Part shown: positions 8,916 through 17,195 of the stretch, piece after piece | How positions within the stretch are numbered: position 1 is the stretch's first letter | How the letters are laid out: each line of letters starts with the position of its first letter | NCBI RefSeq assembly: GCF_900094705.1 | Contig: NZ_FMAR01000014.1 | Location: 1 to 64,000 of the forward strand | Length of the DNA: 64,000 bases | DNA from: Chitinophaga costaii | GTDB taxonomy: Bacteria > Bacteroidota > Bacteroidia > Chitinophagales > Chitinophagaceae | Reading direction: 5' to 3' | Position numbers and translations under genes: made by a program | The notes under the pieces: generated by a model | What the model saw: the letters and a program-made list of their open reading frames with translations, nothing else | Told to the model about the DNA's origin: nothing | Database searches by the model: none

Positions 8916-9143
8916 ATGAAAAAGATCGCATTATTCGCTGTTGCAGCTTTAATAGGTACCGCTTCTTTTGCCGCACCCAAAGTAATCAAACACGCTGTTA
9001 AAAAAGCGCCCGCTAAAACTGAAAATGTTTTTACCGTGAAAGCGCCCAGGGTTGCTGCCGATAGCACGGGAAAGAAGGTAAGTAAAGTGCAGAAAACGCA
9101 CAAGAAAACCACTACCACCACCACTACGCCGAAAGCAAAATAA
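8916..9143 (+). CDS. Small secreted Lys/Ala/Thr-rich protein (paralogue 1)
   Basis: A 75-residue product from the ATG at 8916. The first 21 residues, MKKIALFAVAALIGTASFAA, form a clean signal peptide almost identical to that of the next gene at 9215. The mature part is about 55 residues, rich in Lys, Ala and Thr (VKKAPAKTE, DSTGKKVSK, HKKTTTTTTT), with no Cys and no known domain. The upstream in-frame start at 8862 is rejected because it would bury the signal peptide. Composition resembles histone H1 tails and some envelope-stress peptides, but function is unknown. Confidence 0.78.
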   Translation: MKKIALFAVAALIGTASFAAPKVIKHAVKKAPAKTENVFTVKAPRVAADSTGKKVSKVQKTHKKTTTTTTTPKAK

Positions 9144-9214
9144 ATGTCTGGTGAGAATCTGCTCATCGCAACAGGAATCTAATTTTAATTTAACGACCAA
9201 TTAAAAAAAATTAT

Positions 9215-9424
9215 ATGAAAAAGATCGCATTATTCGCCATCGCCGCACTGATCGGCACCGCTTCATTTGCCGCTCCCAAAGGCGTAAAAGCAGTTAAGAA
9301 AGCGCCGGCAAAAACAGAAGCCGCCGCCAAAAAAACCGCACAAGATTCTACTGCATCTAAAAAAACACATCATCATTATAAAGCAGCCAAAGCAGGTAAA
9401 ACTGCTGCTGCACCCAAAGCATAA
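9215..9424 (+). CDS. Small secreted Lys/Ala-rich protein (paralogue 2)
   Basis: A 69-residue tandem paralogue of the gene at 8916. The signal peptide differs at one residue (FAIAALIG against FAVAALIG), and the start of the mature part shares APK, VKKAPAKTE and DST blocks. The rest has diverged (KKTHHHYKAAKAGK). Synonymous differences in the signal-peptide region show that the duplication is not recent. The gap between the two is 71 bases and a strong terminator follows at 9448, so they probably form one transcription unit. Confidence 0.8.
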   Translation: MKKIALFAIAALIGTASFAAPKGVKAVKKAPAKTEAAAKKTAQDSTASKKTHHHYKAAKAGKTAAAPKA

Positions 9425-9447
9425 CGTGTAGTTGTTTGTGAGGAAAG

Positions 9448-9487
9448 GCGGAGGCATCATCTTTTTGATGCCTCCGCTATTGTTTTT
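9448..9487 (+). terminator. Rho-independent terminator
   Basis: GCGGAGGCATC (9448-9458) pairs perfectly with GATGCCTCCGC (9467-9477), 8-base loop, followed by TATTGTTTTT. It ends the small-peptide unit. It also argues that the esterase ORF does not begin before this point. Confidence 0.9.
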
Positions 9488-9533
9488 ACGCGCTGTCGTT
9501 GTAATTTGGGGAACCATGCCTTTAAACTCCGTT

Positions 9534-10451
9534 ATGAAATACATACTTTTCCTCACATTAATAGCTGGTACAGTCTTGGGCCAGCCATTCCCCGCACCGC
9601 AAGCTATGAATGATCAGAAAATTTCTGCACCTATCACCCTATGGCCTAATGGTGCTCCAGGCGTATCAGCCGCCGCCCAGCCGGAAGGTCCTACCAAGGA
9701 TATTGCCCAGGTAGCTGGCAAACCGATCATCCGCCTCACCAATGTTTCCCAACCTACTATTACTGTGTATGAACCCAGTCCGGAAAAACGAACCGGCGCT
9801 GCCGTTGTGGTATGCCCAGGCGGCGGCTACCAGATACTGGCCTGGGACCTGGAGGGTACAGAAGTATGCCGGTGGCTAAATAACATTGGCGTTACAGCGG
9901 TACTCCTCAAATACCGGGTACCCAATACCAACGAAGCCACCCGCTCCAAAGCCCCACTCCAGGACGCGCAACGCGCCCTGGGCTACGTGAGGACCAATGC
10001 CTCCCGGTGGAAGCTAGACACCCACCGCATCGGTATATTAGGATTTAGCGCAGGTGGACATTTGTCCGCAGCACTCAGTACCAACTACGCCCAGCGCAGC
10101 TACCCGCCGGTGGATGCGGCAGACAGCACCAGCTGCCGCCCCGACTTTACCTTGCTCATTTATCCGGCTTATCTTACCCTGAAAGACCAGGGAGACCACC
10201 TGGCGCCAGCACTTCCGGTTAACGCACAAACGCCGCCCACCTTTCTGCTGCAAACGCAGGACGATCCTATACGGGTGGAAAACAGCATCTACTATTACCT
10301 GGCATTGAAAAACGCCGGGGTACCCGCAGAAATTCACCTGTATGCCGCAGGGGGCCATGGGTACGGCTTACGGCCTACAGAAAAACCGGTGACTCGCTGG
10401 CCGCTATTGGCAGAAAGCTGGATGCAGCAACTGGGATTATTAAATCGCTAA
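9534..10451 (+). CDS. Secreted alpha/beta-hydrolase (BD-FAE/acetylxylan-esterase-like)
   Basis: A 305-residue protein from the ATG at 9534, giving the signal peptide MKYILFLTLIAGTVLG. The open frame extends upstream to 9432, but that part overlaps the terminator and lacks a signal. The domain is an alpha/beta hydrolase: CPGGGY oxyanion-hole block (94-99), nucleophile S172 in GFSAGGH, an Asp in QTQDDPI (243/244) and H275 in GGHGYG. Proteins with APITLWPNGAPG near the N-terminus are usually annotated as esterases or 'endo-1,4-beta-xylanase B', acting on acyl groups of hemicellulose. It probably removes acetyl or feruloyl groups from plant polysaccharide in the periplasm or outside. Confidence 0.87.
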   Translation: MKYILFLTLIAGTVLGQPFPAPQAMNDQKISAPITLWPNGAPGVSAAAQPEGPTKDIAQVAGKPIIRLTNVSQPTITVYEPSPEKRTGAAVVVCPGGGYQILAWDLEGTEVCRWLNNIGVTAVLLKYRVPNTNEATRSKAPLQDAQRALGYVRTNASRWKLDTHRIGILGFSAGGHLSAALSTNYAQRSYPPVDAADSTSCRPDFTLLIYPAYLTLKDQGDHLAPALPVNAQTPPTFLLQTQDDPIRVENSIYYYLALKNAGVPAEIHLYAAGGHGYGLRPTEKPVTRWPLLAESWMQQLGLLNR

Positions 10452-10761
10452 AAACCGCGAAGGTTTGTCCGTAAAACCCTATGCTGGCAACTTCCCTGTG
10501 CGCAACAGCAGGAAACATAAACAGGCGCTTTCCTGCTTTGCTCTACTTTTGCGCAGTAATATCCTGTCGTTTAGAAATTCTCTTAACAATAATTAACCCT
10601 TCTTTAAACCCAGGCTACCTAATTTTGTCGAACAAATATTTCACCGACAAAATCGGAACACCGACCGGACGAAATCAAGGGATCATCTATTACTGCCTAA
10701 CAAGTAGCATACAATTGGCGCAGGTTCGTTAATCTTGCATCCGGATTTAATCACAATCGCT
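10452..10761. other. Intergenic region upstream of the beta-barrel gene
   Basis: 310 bases with no believable gene; the 83-codon frame at 10481-10732 has no coding character. A consensus-like -7 element TAATTTTG lies at 10620-10627 and a weaker TAATCTTG at 10730-10737. Either could drive the downstream outer-membrane gene, but no matching -33 TTG is seen at 19 bp. Confidence 0.5.
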
Positions 10762-11409
10762 ATGATCAGAAAAGTACTATTTACCGCTATTACCTTATTT
10801 GGACTGGCCGTGGGTGCTCAGGCACAAGACAACGTTGCAACGGATGCTCCTGTAAAAAAGAAAGAAGTTGCCAAAATCCACTACGGCATTAAGGTGGGCC
10901 TGGATATGACCTCCATCGACGGCAAAGGCTTCAGCGCTGCTACCAACGTAGGTTTCGATGCAGGCGTTTTTTTTGAATACAGACTCAGTAAGCACTGGGG
11001 ATTAGAAGGCGACTTGCTGTATACCCGCTTTCAGAACAGGGCTTCCAACTTTAAAGGTTACTATAATACTACCGCAGATCTGAGTACCGCTAATAACGCC
11101 CGTGTAAACCTGAATTATCTTTCCGTGCCTTTGCTGGCGCAATACAAATTCACCAAAGTATTGAGTATAGTTGCAGGCCCGCAGTATAGCTTCCTGTTTT
11201 ATGATGATGAAGAACTCATTCACTATAAAGGCGCTTTCAAGAAAAGCAATATTGGTGTATTAGGTGGTCTGCAGGTAACTTTAAACAACTGGCGCTTTTA
11301 TGGCCGCTATGTGTACGGGCTAAACAACCTGAACGCAGCCGGCGTAAATGAAAATTATAAATGGAATACCTCCGATATCCAGGTGGGTATTGGTGTAACG
11401 TTCAAATAA
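10762..11409 (+). CDS. Outer-membrane beta-barrel protein (PorT/OmpW-type small barrel)
   Basis: A 215-residue protein starting at the ATG at 10762 (MIRKVLFTAITLFGLAVGAQAQ), with a classical signal peptide. The mature protein shows alternating hydrophobic strands (HYGIKVGLDMTSI, NVGFDAGVFFEYRLSKHWGLEGDLLYTRF, LNYLSVPLLAQYKF, VLSIVAGPQYSFLF) ending in DIQVGIGVTFK with a terminal aromatic residue. This is the usual pattern of the Bacteroidota outer-membrane beta-barrel domain (PF13568-like). Ligand and function are unknown. A strong bidirectional terminator follows. Confidence 0.87.
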   Translation: MIRKVLFTAITLFGLAVGAQAQDNVATDAPVKKKEVAKIHYGIKVGLDMTSIDGKGFSAATNVGFDAGVFFEYRLSKHWGLEGDLLYTRFQNRASNFKGYYNTTADLSTANNARVNLNYLSVPLLAQYKFTKVLSIVAGPQYSFLFYDDEELIHYKGAFKKSNIGVLGGLQVTLNNWRFYGRYVYGLNNLNAAGVNENYKWNTSDIQVGIGVTFK

Positions 11410-11461
11410 AATCTTATCCAATCTAAGCCAGTCGCGGTTTTTAAGGCTGTGGCGCTTATGT

Positions 11462-11498
11462 AAAAAGGCATTCGGCAAGTGTTGCGGAATGCCTTTTT
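11462..11498. terminator. Bidirectional terminator between convergent genes
   Basis: AAAAAGGCATTC (11462-11473) pairs with GAATGCCTTTTT (11487-11498), and the inner GCAA/TTGC extends the stem almost to the loop. T-runs on both strands make it work for the beta-barrel gene and the EamA gene. Confidence 0.9.
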
Positions 11499-11525
11499 CT
11501 GTGTGCGTTTTAATCCCATCATGAA

Positions 11526-12413
11526 TTAATAGGCAGGTAGGTGAGGCTTGCGCCGGGAATAAAATAAGCCCGCCACCACCAGCAAAGCACCTACAATACC
11601 ATAAGCCGTGAGCGGCTCATGCAAAATAGTAACCGCCATAGCATATCCCAATACCGGCGTGAGAAACAACCAGATGCCGGCTTTCACAGCATCTTTGTGC
11701 AGGAGCTTCAGCCAAAGAAGGTAAGCCACAATAGAAACCGGAAATGCCAGCCATAAAAACGACAGGAAAAAATTCAAGTCCGCACGCAGAAAATTATGCG
11801 CACCATTTAACCCTACGATGGGGATAAACTGCAGCCCCCCAAAAAGAAGCTGCCACATATTCACCGTGGTACGGCTCAGCGCCAGGCCAGTTTTCGAGAA
11901 ATAAATAGCCCCCAGGGAAAGCGATACAATACCTGCAATGAGCGCTATCACACCTATAAGGGTGGCATGGCTGTGGCGCAGGTTGGGAATGGTAGCCACC
12001 ACCAGCCCAGATAAAGCGATGATAATGCCAATCCATTCCGCCCTAGTAAGTTTACGCTTTAGCAGGAGCGCCGACAATAAAATTAATATGAGCGGATTGG
12101 TAGCCGTTACCAGGCTGATAAGCCCCGCAGATACTGTTTTAATGGCTATTAGAAAGCCACTCATATACACTGTTATATTGAGCAAGCCCAGGATAAAGAG
12201 CTGTGCAAACTGCTTGCGGCTGGGACGTTCCAGCGGGTTTTTCCGAGAGAAAATGCTATAGCCAAGCATGATTACGCCCACAAATAAAAAACGGATACAG
12301 GTAAGCAGAAAAGGATCTACCGAATGCACGGCAAATTTAGTGGCGGGTGTAGCGGAGGCCCATAACACGGCAAAGAGCAAGCCCTCCAATATTTCAATTA
12401 GTTGCGGATTCAT
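11526..12413 (-). CDS. EamA/DMT family transporter
   Basis: A 295-residue inner-membrane protein from the ATG at 12413 (MNPQLIEILEGLLFAVLWAS). It has about ten hydrophobic segments and the two-fold repeated EamA domain: W-A-S-ATPATKFA near the start, GLLNITVYMSGFLIAIKTVSAGLISLVTATNP split by loops, then a second half beginning at GVIALIAG and ending EPLTAYGIVGALLVVAG. It probably exports or imports a small metabolite such as an amino acid or nucleotide-sugar derivative. The frame is open to 12566, but the added region covers a 68-bp non-triplet tandem duplication, so it is not coding. Confidence 0.9.
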   Translation of the reverse strand: MNPQLIEILEGLLFAVLWASATPATKFAVHSVDPFLLTCIRFLFVGVIMLGYSIFSRKNPLERPSRKQFAQLFILGLLNITVYMSGFLIAIKTVSAGLISLVTATNPLILILLSALLLKRKLTRAEWIGIIIALSGLVVATIPNLRHSHATLIGVIALIAGIVSLSLGAIYFSKTGLALSRTTVNMWQLLFGGLQFIPIVGLNGAHNFLRADLNFFLSFLWLAFPVSIVAYLLWLKLLHKDAVKAGIWLFLTPVLGYAMAVTILHEPLTAYGIVGALLVVAGLFYSRRKPHLPAY

Positions 12414-12438
12414 CGTTGATGCAGTAAAGGGATGCAAA

Positions 12439-12575
12439 GGTGGGGAAAATAATGATGAGTTCGCACAGGGGAAGGATAGATCTTCGGGTTCATTCAATTT
12501 AACATAGGTGGTGAAAATAATGATGGGTTCATACAGGGGGAAGGCAAGATCTGCGGGAAAATTCAATTTAACATA
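12439..12575. repeat. Tandem 68-bp imperfect duplication
   Basis: Unit 1 is 12439-12506 and unit 2 is 12507-12575. Both begin GGTGGxGAAAATAATGATG and end ATTCAATTTAACATA, with about ten scattered differences and one insertion between. The 68-bp period is not a multiple of three. The duplication sits directly upstream of the EamA start on the minus strand and could duplicate regulatory sites. Confidence 0.9.
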
Positions 12576-12946
12576 ATATAAATTATAAGAAATTTATAGC
12601 AGAATTTTAGCCATATAAGGGGACGCAGATAATTCCAATAAACGCTGATGGACAATCGGGAAATATTAATTGCCAGAAGTTAATCAATGGTCGGGTTAAA
12701 GCATGTTTTCAAACCTAAAACTTTCGGGATTTTGCCAGCCAATAAAAATGTCTGTCAATATAGCAAATGGTTTTCACCCAGTTTAAGGATGTCTTACAAT
12801 CCATTAAATCAGCCGGATTTCATCTAAAGAAATACATCCGAAATGCGAAGCTATAGTTTTTAGGCATCTTCAAACAGCCCCGTTAAGGACTTTAAAATTA
12901 AAAATCTTCCTTTCACAGCCCGCCCTCACCAGTCATTTACGGTCCA
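12576..12946. other. A+T-rich intergenic region, nothing recognised
   Basis: About 370 bases between the duplicated block and the stop of the GT-C-like gene. No open frame, RNA gene or clear terminator is seen. Confidence 0.5.
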
Positions 12947-14587
12947 CTATTTTTTGGGAAGATACACTTCTATCACAGCATTAGTAGGCCTTCTCGGGGC
13001 CAGGAAAGTATCTACCAGCTGATAATCTTTTTTCAATTCATCCTGCAGCGCAAAGGGATAAAAATTATTATTGTGGGGCGCATATTCATATAGCACCACG
13101 TCATAATTATTATTCCGCACCTTGGTTTTGTAAGCCTCCAGTTGCCGGTTAAACATAGCCACACCCAGGTGGTACCACAGCGGAATGTCACCACCACGCT
13201 CCAGTTGGTAAGGCACGGCGTGCGCCAGGGGCGTAAGTTCTGTCATGTTCAGCACCTTCACCGCAGCGCCTTTTTCTTTGAGTACGGGCAAGGCCAGGAA
13301 ACGCTCCATGCCATGCACCGTACTGGCGGGCATGTAGATGTTTTTAAATTCGGGCAGACTGGAAAATATCCATTCAGAAGTGGGTACATCTGTGGAGTCA
13401 AATTCCAGCATATAGTTGCGGCGTGATACCACGTTTTCGCCGGTGGCGCTGGTTACAATGCCGTTGCCCTCACCTTCTGCCGGAAGGAAGCGCGATAAAA
13501 TGCGGTCGGTATACCGCCAATACACCCCAGACCACCACAACAATACCAATATAGCATTCAGACTAAAAATTTTCCAGCTTTCGGTGCGTACCTCCAACAA
13601 CGGCAGCAGCAATGAAAAAATAAAGGCAAATGCAAAGCTGTGGAAGAAAATATTATTGTCTGGCGGCGTATAGCTGGTTACCTGGAAAATGGCCGCCTCT
13701 ACCAGTATACCAAATGTGAGCAGGGTAAACAACATTAGCTTACGGTTATTCCAGAAACGCTGAAAATGCCGCAAATGAGGGATTAGCAGCAACACTGCCA
13801 ATAAGCCATAAAACTTAATCCACTGGGAGCCGCCAAAAAATTCTCCAATCAGGTCTGCTACGCTCAGGCGCGAATTATGCGGGGCCTGTCCGTGATTATA
13901 CCAGTAAGCGAAATGTGGCAACAGCGGCACAATGAATACGGCGGCAATTACGGCCAGCATGCCCAGGAAAACCGGGATATTCAGCCAGCGCCCTTGTTGT
14001 AAGGTATCGTAGGCCAGCAAGGCCAGGCAAAGCAGCAAAGTAAGGCCGCCCCCATCTTGTTTGGTAAAAATAGTTAGGAATACGAACAAAGCCGATAAGG
14101 CCAGAAATGCCCAGCGAAGGCGATCTACCCGCAATATAAATCGAAGGAGGAAGCAAATGGCCACTAATTCATACACAATCACGGTTTGATTATACCAAGG
14201 CCAGAAATTAAAAAAGGAATAAGACAATACAAATACAATGACAGACAGCGCCCGGATGCCGGGACGTACATCCAAGCTCTTTAGAATGCAGCGAAAAGCC
14301 AGGCCAGACAAGATGTTGAGGATCACCTGGGCTTTTACCAGCGAAATTAGTTGTGGACCAAACAATTTGAAACACAACGCAGGCATTAACCAGAAACCAT
14401 AACCCAGCGGGGAACCGTAATCCTTAAACGGTACCTGGCCCTGCGACAAGCGGTAAGCACCCTCCCAGCTCAGGAAAATATTTACCCGGTAGGGAAATTT
14501 AAGGAACAGCGGTACGCATGCAATGGCAAAGATCGTAAGCAGCTCAATGATAGTAAACCTGGTATACTTGGGGAGAGTAGCTTGCAT
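12947..14587 (-). CDS. Polytopic membrane protein, GT-C-type glycosyltransferase-like
   Basis: A 546-residue inner-membrane protein with roughly ten to twelve hydrophobic segments in the first ~390 residues and a soluble C-terminal part (~390-546). The first external loop reads SWEGAYRLSQGQVPFKDYGSP (given as 40-60): an acidic residue (E42) followed by G-x-x-P-F-x-D-Y-x-x-P, the pattern seen in polyprenyl-phosphate-sugar-dependent GT-C enzymes (ArnT/PMT/GT39-like). E42 or D56 would be the catalytic or metal-binding acid. It is divergent from a four-gene operon that appears to make a polyprenyl-phosphate pentose, which makes it a candidate user of that donor. The exact family and acceptor are not identified. 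Confidence 0.72.
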   Translation of the reverse strand: MQATLPKYTRFTIIELLTIFAIACVPLFLKFPYRVNIFLSWEGAYRLSQGQVPFKDYGSPLGYGFWLMPALCFKLFGPQLISLVKAQVILNILSGLAFRCILKSLDVRPGIRALSVIVFVLSYSFFNFWPWYNQTVIVYELVAICFLLRFILRVDRLRWAFLALSALFVFLTIFTKQDGGGLTLLLCLALLAYDTLQQGRWLNIPVFLGMLAVIAAVFIVPLLPHFAYWYNHGQAPHNSRLSVADLIGEFFGGSQWIKFYGLLAVLLLIPHLRHFQRFWNNRKLMLFTLLTFGILVEAAIFQVTSYTPPDNNIFFHSFAFAFIFSLLLPLLEVRTESWKIFSLNAILVLLWWSGVYWRYTDRILSRFLPAEGEGNGIVTSATGENVVSRRNYMLEFDSTDVPTSEWIFSSLPEFKNIYMPASTVHGMERFLALPVLKEKGAAVKVLNMTELTPLAHAVPYQLERGGDIPLWYHLGVAMFNRQLEAYKTKVRNNNYDVVLYEYAPHNNNFYPFALQDELKKDYQLVDTFLAPRRPTNAVIEVYLPKK

Positions 14588-14901
14588 ATGGGCGGGATGT
14601 TTTAACGCGCGGCAAAAATAACCATTTGCGTGAAAAATAACGCTGAAATTTGCTTGGCCGGCTGCCTGCCCTGCTGCTGGTATTGGGCCACCACCTGGCT
14701 TACAAGCATTTTTTTTCCTTTTTTTTCAAAAAACGTTTATCCAACCATTCTTCACATTTACCCCTTAGCCTTGCGCGTTCATCGGGTTATACTGGCCGTT
14801 CACAATTTCTCACTCCTGGCAGGCAGGGCCTTAACAGGGAGTTCGGGCTGGGTTGGCTGACATTTTCCGTGTATCTTGCGGGCAAATCATTCGTTTACCT
14901 T
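14588..14901. other. Divergent intergenic region between GT-C-like gene and UbiA operon
   Basis: 314 bases, partly open in the UbiA frame (from a TTG at 14650), but the encoded sequence is low-complexity with T-runs (FFSFFFKK) and unlike the UbiA family. I treat it as promoter region for the two divergent genes. Confidence 0.5.
14853..14879 (+). promoter_or_regulatory. Candidate promoter of the UbiA/DprE-like operon
   Basis: TTG at 14853-14855, 16 bp, then TATCTTGC (14872-14879), a six-of-eight match to TAnnTTTG. Transcription from here would begin shortly before the proposed GTG start at 14902. Confidence 0.3.
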
Positions 14902-15789
14902 GTGCAATACCTGAAACTTCTCCGCCCCACCCATTGGGCCAAAAACGGCTTCTTATTTATACCGCTCTTCTTTGCCGGTGAAATATTTAACCTGCACATG
15001 GTAGGGCCCGTGTTATTGGGTTTTGTGGCCTTTTCACTAGCCGCCAGCAGTGTTTATATTATTAATGATTACATGGACATTGAAGCAGACCGCGCCCATC
15101 CGGTAAAGTCTAAACGGCCACTGGCGTCTGGCGCCGTGAGCAAACCGGCGGCCCTGGTGCTGTTTGGCATTTGTCTGTTGGCCGCCTTTGCCCTGGCCTG
15201 GTATGTGAAGCCCAAATTTTTCTTCGTGATAGGCGTATACTTTTTGCTGAACGTGGCCTATACCTTTGGCCTTAAAAATATTTCCATCCTAGACATACTT
15301 ATCCTGTCTATGGGATTCGTATTCCGCATTAAATGCGGCGGTATTGCATCTAATATCGCTATTTCGGAATGGCTGGTCATTATGGTGTTCCTCCTGGCCC
15401 TTTTCCTGGCCATTGCCAAACGCCGAGATGATGTGCTGCTGAAGCAAACCTCCGGCAAAGACATGCGCAAGGCCGCCAAGGGTTATAACCTGGACTTCAT
15501 GAACGTAATGCTTTCGCTGGTATCAGCCATTATTATTGTGTCTTACCTGATGTATACGCTGGCGCCCGCTACTATGGAACATTTCAAGACCTACCGGCTC
15601 TATTATACCAGCCTGTTTGTTATTGCCGGATTATTGCGATATTTGCAAATAACCTACGTAGAAAGCAATACCGGCTCTCCCACCAAAATCCTATACAAAG
15701 ACCGCTTTATTCAATTGACCATACTGCTCTGGATACTGAGCTTTTATGTGCTCATTTATTTACCAACTGATAAAAGCTTCTTCGAATAA
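14902..15789 (+). CDS. UbiA-family polyprenyl-phosphate phosphoribosyltransferase (DPPR synthase-like)
   Basis: A 295-residue multi-pass membrane enzyme. I choose the GTG at 14902 because it yields MQYLKLLRPTHWAKN, the normal N-terminus of decaprenyl-phosphate phosphoribosyltransferases; no ATG occurs near. The UbiA metal motif NDYMDIEAD (N55, D56, D59, D63) and SKRPLASG follow, and the second conserved region is AIAKRRDDVLL. The family transfers 5-phosphoribose from PRPP to polyprenyl phosphate, the first step to polyprenyl-phosphoryl-arabinose (Rv3806c in mycobacteria). Its stop overlaps the start of the DprE1-like gene (TAATG), indicating translational coupling. GTG at 14869 is an alternative start. 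The lipid carrier and pentose are inferred. Confidence 0.85.
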   Translation: MQYLKLLRPTHWAKNGFLFIPLFFAGEIFNLHMVGPVLLGFVAFSLAASSVYIINDYMDIEADRAHPVKSKRPLASGAVSKPAALVLFGICLLAAFALAWYVKPKFFFVIGVYFLLNVAYTFGLKNISILDILILSMGFVFRIKCGGIASNIAISEWLVIMVFLLALFLAIAKRRDDVLLKQTSGKDMRKAAKGYNLDFMNVMLSLVSAIIIVSYLMYTLAPATMEHFKTYRLYYTSLFVIAGLLRYLQITYVESNTGSPTKILYKDRFIQLTILLWILSFYVLIYLPTDKSFFE

Positions 15790-17153
15790 TGCAGAAACAA
15801 TTGGCAAATTGGGGTAACTACCCGGCGGTAACTTGTGATGAGCAAAGCTTTACACAAGATGATCAACTTCTATCCTTTGTACACCAGCACGATGCAGTGA
15901 TAGCAAGGGGCAATGGCCGCTGTTATGGCGACGCCTCCCTGGCCGTACACAGCATCTCTACCCTCAAATACGACAAGGTGCTGGACTTCGATACCGAAAA
16001 TGGCTTTTTCGAATGCCAGGCCGGCATCACCTTAGACCAGATACTGGACATCATTGTTCCCAAGGGCTGGTTCCTCCCCATCACCCCCGGTACTAAGTAT
16101 ATTACCGTGGGCGGCGCTGTGGCTTCCGATGTGCATGGCAAAAACCACCATGTAGATGGCTCCTTTTCGGGCCATATCGTGTACATGGATGTGCTTACTG
16201 CAGATGGGAAAACCATTCGCTGCTCTCCCACCGAACACACCGACTTCTACTGGGCCACCTGTGGAGGTATGGGACTTACCGGCGTGATTACCGTGGTAAA
16301 GTTTGATCTGAAAAAGATTGAAACCGCCTATATCAAGCAAAAACAACTCAAGGCCAAAAATCTCGATGAGGTAATACGCTTGTTCGATGAGTATAAGCAT
16401 TACACCTATTCCATGGCCTGGATAGATTGCCTGAAAACAGGCGACGCCTTTGGACGCAGCATCCTGATCGTGGGGGAACATGCCAAGAAAGAAGAATTGT
16501 CGCCCAAACAAGCAGAGCATCCCCTGGAACTTCCTAAAAAGGGCAAGCTCACCATCCCTTTCAACCTGCCCTCTTTTGTGCTCAATACGTTTACCGTAAA
16601 GGCCTTTAACTGGCTGTACTACGGTAAAAACCTGAAGCGGGAAATTAATAACATAGTTCCCTACGAACCTTTTTTCTACCCCCTCGATGCTATTCTTCAT
16701 TGGAACCGTGGATATGGTAAAGCCGGTTTTGTGCAGTACCAGTTTGTGCTGCCCATGGATCAAAAGGAAGGCCTGGTGACTATCCTGAAACGTATTAATG
16801 AAAAAGGCTGGGGTTCCTTTCTGGCCGTGCTAAAGGTATTCGGACAGCAGGAAAGCCTTATTTCCTTCCCCATGGAAGGTTACACGCTGGCGCTGGATTT
16901 CCCCGTGCGCAAAGGCCTGTTCCAGTTCCTGGACGAACTGGATGAGCTGGTGCTACAGCACAAAGGCCGGCTTTATCTCTCCAAAGATGCCCGCATGAAG
17001 CAGGATATTTTCTGGAAAAGCTACCCGAATGCCCAACGCTTTGCCGATATCGTACACCAATATAATAGCCAGCGTAAGTTCCGCTCCGTGCAGTCGGACC
17101 GCCTCCTGATTACCCCCCCGGAGGAAAGACAACCTACTGCTGCAAACCAATAA
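15789..17153 (+). CDS. dprE1: FAD-dependent oxidoreductase, DprE1-like (polyprenylphosphoryl-ribose 2-oxidase)
   Basis: A 454-residue member of the VAO/BBE flavoprotein family with FAD-binding signatures ARGNGRCYGDAS (39-50) and PGTKYITVGGAVASDVHGKNHH (100-121). H116 and K118 correspond to H132 and K134 of mycobacterial DprE1. DprE1 oxidises the 2'-OH of decaprenylphosphoryl-ribose; DprE2 then reduces the ketone to the arabino epimer. Here the DprE2-like gene lies 42 bases downstream. At the position of the benzothiazinone-target cysteine (C387 in M. tuberculosis) this protein appears to have A368 in TLALDFP, so covalent inhibition should not occur. The ATG overlaps the UbiA stop. Confidence 0.87.
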   Translation: MQKQLANWGNYPAVTCDEQSFTQDDQLLSFVHQHDAVIARGNGRCYGDASLAVHSISTLKYDKVLDFDTENGFFECQAGITLDQILDIIVPKGWFLPITPGTKYITVGGAVASDVHGKNHHVDGSFSGHIVYMDVLTADGKTIRCSPTEHTDFYWATCGGMGLTGVITVVKFDLKKIETAYIKQKQLKAKNLDEVIRLFDEYKHYTYSMAWIDCLKTGDAFGRSILIVGEHAKKEELSPKQAEHPLELPKKGKLTIPFNLPSFVLNTFTVKAFNWLYYGKNLKREINNIVPYEPFFYPLDAILHWNRGYGKAGFVQYQFVLPMDQKEGLVTILKRINEKGWGSFLAVLKVFGQQESLISFPMEGYTLALDFPVRKGLFQFLDELDELVLQHKGRLYLSKDARMKQDIFWKSYPNAQRFADIVHQYNSQRKFRSVQSDRLLITPPEERQPTAANQ

Positions 17154-17195
17154 AAACGCCTGCCCGCTTTAGTGCGGCAGCAACATTACACTCGC

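Noticed and set aside
10481..10732. 83-codon plus-strand frame before the beta-barrel gene
   Set aside because: Overlaps the probable promoter region and has no coding character.
12414..12566. N-terminal extension of the EamA transporter
   Set aside because: It is translated from a 68-bp non-triplet tandem repeat; the ATG at 12413 begins the normal protein.
14650..14901. N-terminal extension of the UbiA-like protein
   Set aside because: Low-complexity, starts at a TTG, and unlike the family N-terminus.
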